A stretch of 64,000 bases of DNA from Pedobacter sp. JY14-1. GTDB lineage: Bacteria; Bacteroidota; Bacteroidia; Sphingobacteriales; Sphingobacteriaceae. The notes beneath the pieces are model-generated. The model searched no databases and was not told the DNA's origin. It saw only the letters and a program-made list of their open reading frames with translations. The position numbers and the translations under genes were made by a program. The stretch covers positions 372,001-436,000 of the forward strand of contig NZ_JARJHU010000001.1 in assembly GCF_029269825.1 (NCBI RefSeq), in the 5' to 3' direction. This document shows, in pieces, positions 52,877-62,126 of this stretch (position 1 is the first letter of the stretch; the number at the start of each line of letters is the position of its first letter).

Positions 52877-55800
52877 ATGTCAAAATTTTTACGATGCTTA
52901 ATACTTCTTTCCGGTCTGTTCGTATTAAGCAACAGCGTTCGTGCCCAGCAATTCCCTTATATACAAAGTTTCCGTAGTTCAACGGCGCCAGGGATGATAT
53001 TCGGTGGTGAGCCGTCTGCATTCCTTACTGCAGCGGGAAGCGGCTATGAGAACGGGCAACACACAGGTACTCCGATTGACCCGGAAGGCCAAGGGTACCT
53101 TAGGTTGACGAACAGCGCAAATTATCAAAAGGGATACGCCATAAGTACAGCGGTTTTTCCTTCAGCCGATGGTCTTTCAGCGGAATTTGAATATTATATC
53201 TACGGCGGAAATGGGGCAGATGGCATCAGCTTTTTTCTTTTTGACGCCACTGCAAGTCCATTTGTGATCGGGTCATTTGGCGGTTCCCTGGGTTATGCCC
53301 AGACCACCAACCCCACACTGACACCCGGAGTAAGTAAGGGTTATCTTGCAATAGGCCTTGATGAGTATGGAAACTTCTCAAACCCCATAGAAGGACGTCA
53401 GGGAGGAATTCCGGGTCTCAGGCCAGGTTCAGTGACCTTAAGAGGGAAGGGAAATGGTGATGCCCTGACACCAGAGAACTATAAATTTCTGGCTACCAGA
53501 CAAATGTCGGACTTCCCCTCTATTCCGCTGGTAGGCAATGGTGGAATGCGCACACCCAATTCTGCCGACGAGGGCTATCGTAAAGTACTGATGCTGATGG
53601 AGCCCAATACGGTTGAAGGCGGGTACAACATTACGGTGCGAATCACAAAGGGTGGATCTCCGATGACGACCGTGACTGTAATCGACCATTTCCACTATGC
53701 AGAACCTGCGCCCGCAAACTTAAGATACGGCTTTGCTTCCTCCACCGGTTACCAAACCAATTTTCACGAAGTCCGTAACGTGACAATAGACGTATTGGAA
53801 AAAGTGATCAGAACACCTCCCGTTGCGGGAAATGACCAGGTTTCCGCATGCCAGGACAACCAGGCACTTGTTGATGTTGCCGCAAACGACATCACCAACA
53901 ATGAAGGAGGAACCATAGATAAGGCTACCATTGACTTAGATCCCAATACACCAGGAATACAAAATGTATTTACTATTGCCGGCCGTGGAGTGTTTGCGGT
54001 TAACAGCGCCAGATTGGTACAGTTTACCCCAGATAATCCTTTTGTGGGCACTGTAAGCTGCATTTATACCATTAAAGACACTTACGGCATTACTTCCAAC
54101 AATGCCACTATTACCATTAATTATACTGCAGTGCCTGCACAACCGAATGCCGGGGCAGACCAGTTGGTCACCGTCATTTCGGCTCCTGCCGCAGCAAACC
54201 TGCAGGCTACCAGTCCGGGCACAAATGCCGGCACCTGGACACAGATCTCCGGGCCTTCGACTGCATCCTTTGTGAATCCCTCCAGCTTTAATACTACAGC
54301 GAACAACCTTACCGGTGGCACTTACGTATTCAGATGGACCGTTCGTGCACCTGGAGGCTGCGAGCTCTTCGATGAGGTTCAGATCACCGTCAACAGAGTT
54401 CCCGTCGCCATTGATGATGCGATCACGACCAACCTAAACACAGACATCAAGATACCCGTTCTCGATAACGACACCGATGCAGACGGCAACGGTACTATCG
54501 CCCGCAACAGCATCACCATAAAAAGTCCGCCTCAGAATGGCATTATCGTGGTTGATCCGGTGACCGGGATCGTCACTTATAAACCAAACAGCGGCTTTAC
54601 GGGTTATGATTCCTTTGTATACACAGTTAAAGATGTTTACGGCGCAGAATCCAATACAGCCATAGTGACCATTGCGGTCAACATCAAGCCTACCGGTAAT
54701 CCCGATAACAGCAATACTACTGCAGGAACTCCGGTAACGGTCCGGGTACTCGACAACGACAATGCCCCTATAGGAACAACGGTAACCAAGAATACAGATC
54801 CCGCACACGGTACAGTGGTCCTGAATCCCGATGGCACATTTGCTTATACCCCAAACCCTGATTTCAGCGGCAAGGATACATTTACTTACCGACTGGTAAA
54901 TAAAGACGGATTACAGTCTGACCCCATCACCGTAACTGTAAATGTAAGACCGGCGGGCACAAATGACCTCGTTACGACCCCTGCCGAAACGCCGGTGATC
55001 ATTCCGGTAAAGGACAATGACGCCAGCAGGAACGGTACAACTATCGTTATCGCCTCAAGCCCTGCAAACGGCACGGTGGCCATCAATGCGGCAGGAAACC
55101 CGGTTTACACACCTGCGCCAGGCTTTTCGGGAACAGATACCTTTACCTATCTGCTACGGACCGCAGATGGCCTGGATTCTGCTCCGATCACCGTCACTGT
55201 CCGTGTAAAACCTGTGGGTTCTCCTGACAATGTGACCACTCCTTTCAATACACCGGTTACCATTCCTGTAAAAACAAATGATGCGAGCAAGACCGGAACA
55301 ACAGTAGTTTTGAAATCCAATCCATCAAGCGGAACGGTTACTACCGACATCCAGGGGAACATGATCTATACGCCAAACAGCGGCTTTACAGGTACCGATG
55401 TATATACTTATGTTTTAAGGACTGCAGACGGACTTGAATCTGATCCGATCACTGTTAATGTCACTGTAAGCCCTCAGGTAGTCATTCCAGCTCCGAATAT
55501 TACCACTGATGCCACTTCCGGAGAACCAAAGGTAATTGACATTCCGATACCTCAGGGAGGCACCGTAGAAATCATTACCCCACCAAAACACGGAACGATA
55601 ACCTTTGATCCGATCACAGGCAAACCGATCTATACCCCAGATCCGGGGTATACCGGACCTGACGATTTTGTATACATCGTTAAGGATGCTAACGGGAACC
55701 AGTCCAATCCAGGTAAGGTGAGCATTACGATAAACCCCGCTCCCATACCGGCAAAAGTTGGCCTGGCGAAGGCGCTCAACAGTTCGGTTAAGAATGTAGA

Positions 55801-56494
55801 CGGTACCTATAACCTATCTTATACCTTTACCCTGGTTAATGTGGGAGAAGCAGACATCAACAGGCTGAGCCTGACGGATAACCTGGCTGCTGCCTTCCCT
55901 GGGGCCACCGTTAGGATAAACAGCCTGATCGCACTGGGCTCCCTGGTGATCAACAGTGACTTCAACGGCACTACAAACACCGAAATGCTTTCACAGAACA
56001 GTGTATTAAAGGCCCTTTCCAAAGAACTGATCGAGCTGAAGATCACCGTTTCACTTGGGCAGCAGGGAGGTAAATTCAATAACAGCGCATTTGTGACCGG
56101 CTTCTCTGCACGTACCGGGCTGATCACTGACGACCAGTCTACTGACGGATTTAACCCTGATCCGTTGAATACCGGTGATTTTTCACCAAATACGCCTACC
56201 CCTGTCACTCTGGACAAGGGAGGTATATTTATCCCCGGAGGATTCTCTCCGAACAATGATGGCATTAATGACTTCTTCGTTATTGAAAATGCACTGGGCC
56301 GTCAACTGAGCCTGGAGGTCTATAACCGCTGGGGTAACAGGATCTATCGTTCCAAATCTTATCAGAACAACTGGAACGGCAAGACGACTGAAGGGATCCA
56401 CGTAGGGGAAGATGCACCTGCGGGCACCTATTACTATGTCCTGGTCATCGACGGAAAAGATAAGCGCGTAGGTTACATTACACTTAACAGATAA
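52877..56494 (+). CDS. Multidomain surface adhesin with T9SS type-B sorting domain
   Basis: 1205 residues. Signal peptide to about 24 (VRAQ); 25-310 a legume-lectin-like domain (YGGNGADGISFFLFD, GSLGYAQ, GYLAIGLDEYGNF); a beta domain to 420; a PKD-like domain about 420-507; five tandem cadherin-like units between 507 and 955 with the VxDNDxxxxGTTV and YTPNxGFTGTDxFTY patterns; a DUF11-like domain 960-1085; and a C-terminal type-B sorting signal 1115-1205 (GGFSPNNDGINDFF, VYNRWGNRIYRS). Type-B proteins are exported by the type IX system with a PorP/SprF helper, and such a gene follows after 1 base. The ligand of the lectin domain is unknown. Confidence 0.95.
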   Translation: MSKFLRCLILLSGLFVLSNSVRAQQFPYIQSFRSSTAPGMIFGGEPSAFLTAAGSGYENGQHTGTPIDPEGQGYLRLTNSANYQKGYAISTAVFPSADGLSAEFEYYIYGGNGADGISFFLFDATASPFVIGSFGGSLGYAQTTNPTLTPGVSKGYLAIGLDEYGNFSNPIEGRQGGIPGLRPGSVTLRGKGNGDALTPENYKFLATRQMSDFPSIPLVGNGGMRTPNSADEGYRKVLMLMEPNTVEGGYNITVRITKGGSPMTTVTVIDHFHYAEPAPANLRYGFASSTGYQTNFHEVRNVTIDVLEKVIRTPPVAGNDQVSACQDNQALVDVAANDITNNEGGTIDKATIDLDPNTPGIQNVFTIAGRGVFAVNSARLVQFTPDNPFVGTVSCIYTIKDTYGITSNNATITINYTAVPAQPNAGADQLVTVISAPAAANLQATSPGTNAGTWTQISGPSTASFVNPSSFNTTANNLTGGTYVFRWTVRAPGGCELFDEVQITVNRVPVAIDDAITTNLNTDIKIPVLDNDTDADGNGTIARNSITIKSPPQNGIIVVDPVTGIVTYKPNSGFTGYDSFVYTVKDVYGAESNTAIVTIAVNIKPTGNPDNSNTTAGTPVTVRVLDNDNAPIGTTVTKNTDPAHGTVVLNPDGTFAYTPNPDFSGKDTFTYRLVNKDGLQSDPITVTVNVRPAGTNDLVTTPAETPVIIPVKDNDASRNGTTIVIASSPANGTVAINAAGNPVYTPAPGFSGTDTFTYLLRTADGLDSAPITVTVRVKPVGSPDNVTTPFNTPVTIPVKTNDASKTGTTVVLKSNPSSGTVTTDIQGNMIYTPNSGFTGTDVYTYVLRTADGLESDPITVNVTVSPQVVIPAPNITTDATSGEPKVIDIPIPQGGTVEIITPPKHGTITFDPITGKPIYTPDPGYTGPDDFVYIVKDANGNQSNPGKVSITINPAPIPAKVGLAKALNSSVKNVDGTYNLSYTFTLVNVGEADINRLSLTDNLAAAFPGATVRINSLIALGSLVINSDFNGTTNTEMLSQNSVLKALSKELIELKITVSLGQQGGKFNNSAFVTGFSARTGLITDDQSTDGFNPDPLNTGDFSPNTPTPVTLDKGGIFIPGGFSPNNDGINDFFVIENALGRQLSLEVYNRWGNRIYRSKSYQNNWNGKTTEGIHVGEDAPAGTYYYVLVIDGKDKRVGYITLNR
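54689..55471 (+). repeat. Tandem cadherin-like repeat units within the adhesin gene
   Basis: Three units of 86-89 codons (starting at protein residues 605, 691 and 777) share the plan TPVxIPVKxNDAS, GTVxxxxxGNxxYTP, GFxGTD and LRTADGLxSxPITV. A more divergent unit lies before (507-604) and after (870-955). Codons differ between units, so the duplication is old and the array is unlikely to vary by slippage. Confidence 0.85.
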
Positions 56495-56495
56495 C

Positions 56496-57428
56496 ATGAA
56501 AAAGATAACCATAATTTCGATACTGTTTTGCATAGTCGGATTTTCTGACCTTGCAAAGGCACAACAGGATGCGATGTATTCTCAATATATGTTCAATACG
56601 CTCGCCATTAACCCTGCCTATGCCGGAAGCAGAAATGTTACATCTGCTACAGCCTTATTCAGAAACCAGTGGACAGGAATAGACGGCGCACCGAAGACCG
56701 GTACACTTTCCGTGGATGCGCCTATCCTTAACAAAACGATCGGCCTGGGTGTCCAGGTCTTTACGGATAAGCTCGGGATCACCCAGACAAATGGCGGGAC
56801 ACTCAGCGCAGCCTACCGGATCAGAATGGAAACCGGTTCGCTGAGCTTCGGTATCCAGACGGTATTCAGCCAGTACAGGGCGAACTTTACAGAAGTACCG
56901 CTAAGCTCAGCTCCTGCCTACGACCCTGCGTTCGCAGACAATGTCAGCAAGTTCCTGTTCAACGTTGGCACAGGTGCTTACTACAATTCGGATCGTTTTT
57001 ATGTAGGGCTTTCCGTACTTGACCTGATGCCCAACAGCCTGACCAGATATGAAAGCAACAACATTGCCATGGGCAGTAAGCAGGCCCTGCATGTGTTTCT
57101 GGCCAGCGGCTATGTCTTCCCCTTATCGGAAGATTTCAAGCTAAAACCTTCATTTCTGATCAAAGGTGTAAAGGGTGCCCCGCTGGAAGCCGACCTGAAT
57201 GCTGCATTATGGATCAAGGATGCCGTGAGCATCGGCGCACAATACCGCACCAGTGCTGACATCGGCGCGATGGTCGAGATACAGGCTAAGCCGCAGATCA
57301 GGATCGGTTATGCTTATGACCGGAGCACCACTGTGCTTAAGGAATTCAATTCCGGTAGTCATGAGATCATGCTGCGTTATGAATTCGGCTTTAGTAAAGG
57401 TAAAATTTTGTCTCCAAGATATTTCTGA
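56496..57428 (+). CDS. PorP/SprF family type IX secretion membrane protein
   Basis: 310 residues. Signal peptide to about 22 (VGFSDLAKA), then the family N-terminus QQDAMYSQYMFNTLAINPAYAGSRN and a beta-barrel of about 14 strands with GLGVQVFTDKLGITQTNGGTLSAAY and the closing FNSGSHEIMLRYEFGF. SprF-like proteins are needed for secretion or surface attachment of SprB-like type-B substrates; here the substrate gene is directly upstream (1-base gap), which makes the adhesin the likely client. The core PorKLMN machinery is not in this window. Confidence 0.94.
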   Translation: MKKITIISILFCIVGFSDLAKAQQDAMYSQYMFNTLAINPAYAGSRNVTSATALFRNQWTGIDGAPKTGTLSVDAPILNKTIGLGVQVFTDKLGITQTNGGTLSAAYRIRMETGSLSFGIQTVFSQYRANFTEVPLSSAPAYDPAFADNVSKFLFNVGTGAYYNSDRFYVGLSVLDLMPNSLTRYESNNIAMGSKQALHVFLASGYVFPLSEDFKLKPSFLIKGVKGAPLEADLNAALWIKDAVSIGAQYRTSADIGAMVEIQAKPQIRIGYAYDRSTTVLKEFNSGSHEIMLRYEFGFSKGKILSPRYF

Positions 57429-57438
57429 CATAAGAACT

Positions 57439-59568
57439 ATGAAATTACTTAACTACCATATCCTGCTTTGCGCAGGTCTTTTAACCTGGAGCACACAGAC
57501 ACAGGCACAGGCCCCGGCTGCTTCGGGTGATCCTGCCCTGAGAAAAGCCACCGCGGAATTCAGTGCGCTAAGGTATATTTCTGCAGTTCCGGAATTAAAA
57601 AAAGTCCTGGAAAAAGATTCTTCGAACTTAAAAGCGCAGGAAATGCTCGCCTACAGTTACCGCATGCTGAAGAATTATGATGAAGCGCTTTTCTGGTACG
57701 ACAAGCTGGGTAAACAAAAGAACCCCGATGCCAGATGGGCGCTTTATCTGGCCGAGGCCCTTGCCAGCAAGCAGCACTATGAGCGTTCTGAAGGCTGGTA
57801 CAGAAAATACCTGAGCATGGTGCCGGACGACAAGCGGGCGGCGGGCTTTACTTCCGGGAAGCTGCGCCAGATCACAAAGAATACCAGCAACTGGAAACTT
57901 TCTTACACCAATCTGAATAGCCAGGGCTCAGATTATGCGCCTGCTTATTACAAAGAAGGATTGATTTTCAGCAGCACCAGGAAGCAAGGCCGAATTTCAA
58001 AAACAGTTTTCGGATGGGACAATACACCGTTTACTAATCTTTACAGCGTAGCCAATCTCAAAGACATCAGGAATATAGACCCCGATAGTTTGCTTGCCGC
58101 TGCTCAGACCGGCGGAAAAAACAAATACCGCTTTAATGACGACGACACCAGTCCTACAAGTAACGACAGCCAAACACTGGGTAATTATACGCCTGGCCTG
58201 GAGCGGGATACCATCGCCACGCTGCTTAAGGAAAAAATCGCCGTCACACCGTTGAGCGGAAAGGTAAACACCAGATTTCATGAAGGTCCGGCTGCTGTGT
58301 TTCCGGACGGATCGATCATCTTTACCCGTAACAATTACTATGCGGGCAGCGCACAGACCAGCAAAGACGGCATCAACAAACTGAAGATGTTTACCGTCAA
58401 CAAGGACCTGAGTAAAATCACACCTTTTCTTTACAATAACGACGAGTATTCCGTAGGCCATCCGACACTGAACAGTGACGGCACTCTGCTCATCTTTGCG
58501 TCGGATATGCCTGGAGGATATGGGGGTACAGATCTTTATTACAGTGTACGGTCCGGTTCGGGTCAGTGGACAAGACCGGTAAATCTGGGTAAGCAGATCA
58601 ATACCGAAGGTAATGAAATGTTCCCCTTCCTGGGCAAAGACAATGTGCTCAGCTTTGCTTCTACGGGGCATCCCGGACTTGGAGGACTCGATGTATTTGA
58701 AGTAGAATTAAAGGAGATGAAACCGGTATCTCCAGTGAGGAACCTGGGCATACCGATCAACTCTCCTTACGATGATTTCTCGCTGATCAAAGATGCGGAA
58801 GGTAAAACCGGCTTCTTGTCTTCCAACCGCAGGGGCAATGACGATATCTACCGGTTCTCCAGAGCCACCTACAGAATACTGCTGGAAGGCATTGTTACAG
58901 ATGCCAAAACCCGCCTGCCTCTTCCGGGTAGCCGCATCCTCCTTCGCCATCTGGATGGCATTGATACCATTCGTACCAATTCGAAAGGAGAATTCCGTCG
59001 TGAAATGCCAATTGATGCAGAATATGAAACTACTGCCCAGAAACTGGGTTATGTCAGCCAGACAGGATTCGTAAGTTCCATTGGCATTGAAAGGGATACT
59101 GTACTGAAAATGGAGATCCGCCTGAACAAAACTGAGACCGCGCAACAATATGTACTGAATAACTGTGATTCCCTGAAAAAGATCTTTGCAGTACAGAATA
59201 TTTACTACGATCTCGATAAATCGGATATCAGGCCAGATGCCCGGCCGGCGCTTGACGAACTTGTCGTTCTGATGAGAAAATATCCCGAGATCACGGTCAT
59301 TACCTCCAGCCACTGTGACAGCCGTGCCTCAGAGGCCTATAACAGAAGCCTTTCCCTCAGAAGGGCAGAGTCTTCTAAAAGTTACCTGGTATCCAAGGGC
59401 ATACCTGCGTCCAGGATAAGGGTTGAATATTATGGAAAGACAAGGCTGGTGAACCGTTGCTTCGATGGCATCCCCTGCTCTGAAGCTGACCAGCAACTGA
59501 ACCGCAGGACTGAATTCGACGTCATTCTTAACGGAGTAAACATTACCCGACAGAACTGTAACGAGTAG
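57439..59568 (+). CDS. OmpA-family protein with TPR, PD40 and carboxypeptidase-regulatory domains (PorE-like layout)
   Basis: 709 residues from the ATG at 57439; a longer frame exists upstream but overlaps the porP gene. Signal peptide to about 24 (TQAQA), TPR helices at about 30-125 (AEFSALRYISAVPELKKVL, YDEALFWYDKLGK), PD40/WD40-like propeller 165-490 (LIFASDMPGGYGGTDLYYS, SNRRGNDDIYRFS), a carboxypeptidase-regulatory beta domain 490-575, and an OmpA C-terminus with YYDLDKSDIRPDA, SSHCDSRASEAYN and LNRRTEFDVI. The same domain order is found in PorE, a T9SS protein that anchors to peptidoglycan. Third gene of the adhesin operon, 10 bases after porP. Confidence 0.93.
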   Translation: MKLLNYHILLCAGLLTWSTQTQAQAPAASGDPALRKATAEFSALRYISAVPELKKVLEKDSSNLKAQEMLAYSYRMLKNYDEALFWYDKLGKQKNPDARWALYLAEALASKQHYERSEGWYRKYLSMVPDDKRAAGFTSGKLRQITKNTSNWKLSYTNLNSQGSDYAPAYYKEGLIFSSTRKQGRISKTVFGWDNTPFTNLYSVANLKDIRNIDPDSLLAAAQTGGKNKYRFNDDDTSPTSNDSQTLGNYTPGLERDTIATLLKEKIAVTPLSGKVNTRFHEGPAAVFPDGSIIFTRNNYYAGSAQTSKDGINKLKMFTVNKDLSKITPFLYNNDEYSVGHPTLNSDGTLLIFASDMPGGYGGTDLYYSVRSGSGQWTRPVNLGKQINTEGNEMFPFLGKDNVLSFASTGHPGLGGLDVFEVELKEMKPVSPVRNLGIPINSPYDDFSLIKDAEGKTGFLSSNRRGNDDIYRFSRATYRILLEGIVTDAKTRLPLPGSRILLRHLDGIDTIRTNSKGEFRREMPIDAEYETTAQKLGYVSQTGFVSSIGIERDTVLKMEIRLNKTETAQQYVLNNCDSLKKIFAVQNIYYDLDKSDIRPDARPALDELVVLMRKYPEITVITSSHCDSRASEAYNRSLSLRRAESSKSYLVSKGIPASRIRVEYYGKTRLVNRCFDGIPCSEADQQLNRRTEFDVILNGVNITRQNCNE

Positions 59569-59595
59569 ACCCGGTGTACGCTATAAATACAATAA

Positions 59596-59636
59596 GCATG
59601 AAAAAGGCGGTCAAATACTGACCGCCTTTTTCATGC
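59596..59636. terminator. Bidirectional intrinsic terminator
   Basis: A perfect 18-base stem from GCATG to its complement (core AAAAAGGCGGTCA / TGACCGCCTTTTT) with a 5-base AATAC loop. It separates the convergent adhesin operon and the sugar-transferase gene. The strongest hairpin in the window. Confidence 0.93.
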
Positions 59637-59642
59637 AACAGA

Positions 59643-60722
59643 TTATACCTGCTCCTTCTGGACCGCAGCAGGGAGTGTTTTCAACAAAATCTTCAGGTCC
59701 AGCCAGAATGAATGGTTCTGGGCATAAAAGTTATCCAGCTTTTTACGTTCACGTTCGGACATGTCTGCCTTACCGCGTCTGCTTACCTGCCAGAGCCCCG
59801 TCAGGCCTGCCGGGCCCAGGAACCGCATTGTCCATTCATTTGAAGTCAGCATCTCCGCCTCATACAGCGGCAGAGGGCGATTACCTACTAGTGACATATC
59901 GCCTATAAAGACGTTAAACAGTTGCGGTAACTCGTCAATACTGTATTTTCTGATGAAATGGCCGAACCGGGTAATCCTGGGGTCATTCTTTAGTTTCACA
60001 AAGGTCGTCGCGCCCGTTTCCGACTTACTGTACTGGTTCAGCGCCTCCAGGTTCTTCAGTTCATTGCTCGCCCCCTGTCTCATGGAACGGAACTTATAAA
60101 AATCAAATACACGATAACCGGTCCCTACCCGCTTGCTTTTAAAAATTACAGGTCCTTTTGATTCCAACGCTACAATAATCCCCACGATGATCAGCAGGGG
60201 CGATAAAATCAACAATGCCATACCCGACGCCAGAATATCAAAAAGACGTTTGGCCACCGGCATTTTGTAGGTATAGTCTATATTGGAAAGATCTGAGAGT
60301 TGTGGCTTGAACAGCTTAAACTTCACCAGGAAGAAAATGCGTTCACAGAGATCAGCTACAGGAACAGGTGCATGGTAAAGGTCGTTTACCTTCAGCTGCA
60401 TTGCCTTCTTCCTGATAACCGGATCTTTTGTACTGCTCAGCAATATGATTACCAATCCCTTCAGCAATACATTCTTTTTAAGCTTATCTACATAGTCGAA
60501 GCAATGATTATGTTCGTCTACTTCTAAAATAATAACATCCGGGAGGGTATAAATAGACTGGTCTTTAAGATAGGTATCCGCAGCTTCAATATCCTGTTCT
60601 GCCTGTACGCTGAAAGACTCATTCAGCACAGGAAGCAACTCCCCGGCAAATGAAGGGGCAGAATACAAAAGAGAAATGGACTTATGGGGCGCCCTGGCCT
60701 GTTTAACTTCCTGCTGCGTCAT
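59643..60722 (-). CDS. Sugar-phosphate transferase (initiating, WcaJ/PglC-type) with N-terminal pseudo-receiver
   Basis: 359 residues. The C-terminal half (150-359) is a bacterial sugar transferase: single membrane helix 161-183, KSKRVGTGYRVFDFYKFRSM, DPRITRFGHFIRKYSIDELPQL, VGNRPLPLYE and GLTGLWQVSRRGKADM. It would put a sugar phosphate on undecaprenyl phosphate to start the repeat unit. The usual multi-helix N-terminus is missing; residues 14-140 are a receiver fold in which the acidic pair is Ser21-Ala22, the phospho-Asp is Glu67 (PDVIILEVDE) and the Lys is Ala118 (YHAPVP), so phosphorylation is unlikely. Overlaps the start of the response regulator by 20 bases. Confidence 0.92.
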   Translation of the reverse strand: MTQQEVKQARAPHKSISLLYSAPSFAGELLPVLNESFSVQAEQDIEAADTYLKDQSIYTLPDVIILEVDEHNHCFDYVDKLKKNVLLKGLVIILLSSTKDPVIRKKAMQLKVNDLYHAPVPVADLCERIFFLVKFKLFKPQLSDLSNIDYTYKMPVAKRLFDILASGMALLILSPLLIIVGIIVALESKGPVIFKSKRVGTGYRVFDFYKFRSMRQGASNELKNLEALNQYSKSETGATTFVKLKNDPRITRFGHFIRKYSIDELPQLFNVFIGDMSLVGNRPLPLYEAEMLTSNEWTMRFLGPAGLTGLWQVSRRGKADMSERERKKLDNFYAQNHSFWLDLKILLKTLPAAVQKEQV

Positions 60723-61092
60723 ATTTCTGAAAAACTTTAGATATGGCTTCCTTCAATTGAGTAGGATTGAAAGGTTTAGGGATACAAGCATCCAGCTGAA
60801 AGGGCATTCGCGAGATCCGCTCCTCCAGATTCTGTGCACCTGAAAGAATGATCACCGGGGTGTCCCGGTAAAATCCACTGATCTTCAGGTTGTAAATAAA
60901 AGAGCTCCCATCAAAATAAGGCATTTCCAGGTCGGAAATAATCAAAGATGGAGAATTTCCTTCCTCGAGCCAGCTAAGGGCCTCGACACCGCTGGTCTTG
61001 ATCACCAGTTCATATAGATCCGACAGTACAAAATTCAGCAGCTTTAGTATACTGACCTCATCATCAACGATTAATACCTGCTTTTTAGTCAT
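60703..61092 (-). CDS. Single-domain response regulator
   Basis: 129 residues, a complete receiver and nothing else: Asp10, Asp11, phospho-acceptor Asp54 in LIISDLEMPYFDG, Ser84 in IILSGAQ and Lys106 in CIPKPFNP. A Ser replaces the more common Thr at the switch position, which still works in many regulators. No histidine kinase is next to it. Its last 20 bases overlap the sugar-transferase gene, so the two are co-translated, and it probably acts on that protein or on a phosphorelay. Confidence 0.93.
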   Translation of the reverse strand: MTKKQVLIVDDEVSILKLLNFVLSDLYELVIKTSGVEALSWLEEGNSPSLIISDLEMPYFDGSSFIYNLKISGFYRDTPVIILSGAQNLEERISRMPFQLDACIPKPFNPTQLKEAISKVFQKYDAAGS

Positions 61093-61206
61093 TTTAGGGA
61101 GAACAAGGACGCTTTGATTTTACACAACGAACATACAAAATATTTTATTCAAAAAATTAATGACAGCCATAAAAAACAGTAAAAAAAGCCGTTTTAATAT
61201 AGAAAA

Positions 61207-61235
61207 AAAGCCACTGCAGATTTAACAGTGGCTTT
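61207..61235 (-). terminator. Intrinsic terminator of the glycine-zipper lipoprotein gene
   Basis: Ten-base stem AAAGCCACTG / CAGTGGCTTT with a 9-base loop, 25 bases after the stop; A tract gives a U run on the minus-strand transcript. Confidence 0.85.
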
Positions 61236-61259
61236 ATACAGGCAGAAATTAAAATAATG

Positions 61260-61736
61260 TTAATTCTTTGGTTGCACACGCCCGGACTTGCGGTCCTGGT
61301 CCCTGCCGATCAGGTAACCGGTACCCGCACCAACCAAACCACCGATGATGGCACCACGGCCATCTTTTTTATCCAGCAATACACCACCTAAAGCGCCTGC
61401 GCCAGCACCGATTACCGTACCCTTGGCAGCGGCGCTCCATCCTTTTTTCTTGGCAGGAGTCTCACTATATTGTGTTGGCGCCGGTGCCGCGTCTGTACGT
61501 TCTGATAACAATAGCGTCCTCTTCTCCTCACGTATACGTGCCTTTTCCTCTGCTACCCTGGCCGCAACAAGCTCATCCTGTTTTTTCTTTTCATCAGCAC
61601 GCTTGAAACTGTCCAGCTTAAGGCTGTCCCTAACCGCGATCATTGCCTTCTGTTTCATGGCCGCTTCCTCCTTAGCATTGTTCTTACAAGCCGGGAAAGT
61701 GATGGCTATGGCCAATATTGCAAATAAATATTTCAT
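61260..61736 (-). CDS. Glycine-zipper lipoprotein
   Basis: 158 residues. A lipoprotein signal with lipobox FPAC (Cys17), a charged helical stretch 20-75 rich in Lys, Glu and Arg (SFKRADEKKKQDELVAARVAEEKARI), and a glycine-zipper region from about 105: GTVIGAGAGALGGVLLDKKDGRGAIIGGLVGAGTGYLIGRDQD. Glycine-zipper lipoproteins insert in or associate with the outer membrane and are often stress induced; the precise role is unknown. Single gene with its own terminator at 61207-61235. Confidence 0.85.
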   Translation of the reverse strand: MKYLFAILAIAITFPACKNNAKEEAAMKQKAMIAVRDSLKLDSFKRADEKKKQDELVAARVAEEKARIREEKRTLLLSERTDAAPAPTQYSETPAKKKGWSAAAKGTVIGAGAGALGGVLLDKKDGRGAIIGGLVGAGTGYLIGRDQDRKSGRVQPKN

Positions 61737-61814
61737 AATGAGTAGATATAGTTAAACAATTAGCTTTTCAGTAGTTAATGAGAAAAAATGATGCCAAACC
61801 AGAAAAAAGTGCCT

Positions 61815-62024
61815 CTACTTGTCCTCCAGCGTCGAAAATGTAGTACCAGGCTCAAAGTCACTGTCATCGCTTTCTCCATCAGGATGTCCTGTAATGCGGT
61901 CGTTGTCATCGTTAAAACGTGCGGCAACCGTCTTTCCTGCAGAAGAGCCATCTGCATCTGCCGTCAGGTCAGCTTCTTCTTCTGCGATCTTTCTGTTGGG
62001 TTCACCTCCTTTTTTTCCGTTCAT
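61815..62024 (-). CDS. Small acidic hypothetical protein
   Basis: 69 residues, hydrophilic and acidic (EEEADLTADADGSS, DDNDRITGHPDGESDDSDFEPG), probably disordered, with no signal or membrane segment. Supported by a good ATG at 62022-62024, and by a TAAATTTG element (62030-62037) just before it that would give a leaderless transcript. The other strand carries no conserved sequence here. A lower-confidence call; such small acidic proteins are frequent in Sphingobacteriales. Confidence 0.55.
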   Translation of the reverse strand: MNGKKGGEPNRKIAEEEADLTADADGSSAGKTVAARFNDDNDRITGHPDGESDDSDFEPGTTFSTLEDK

Positions 62025-62126
62025 ATCTCCAAATTTAATCCGTTCTATAAACAGGCATTTACCTCAAATGGTTCATTTTATTTGACTGCGGCTATCAAAA
62101 ACCTTACTTTGGAACCTTTTCAGCTT

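Noticed and set aside
54395..55741. Adhesin repeats as a phase-variable array
   Set aside because: The units share protein motifs but not DNA identity, so slippage or recombination between them is unlikely.
57253..57438. Upstream extension of the PorE-like OmpA gene by 62 codons
   Set aside because: It overlaps the porP coding region in another frame; the ATG at 57439 begins a normal signal peptide.
61788..62126. Upstream extension of the epimerase-like gene by 113 codons
   Set aside because: The product is rich in Cys, Arg and Val without domain character, and the stretch overlaps the small acidic gene on the other strand. The Rossmann domain begins just after the ATG at 62127.
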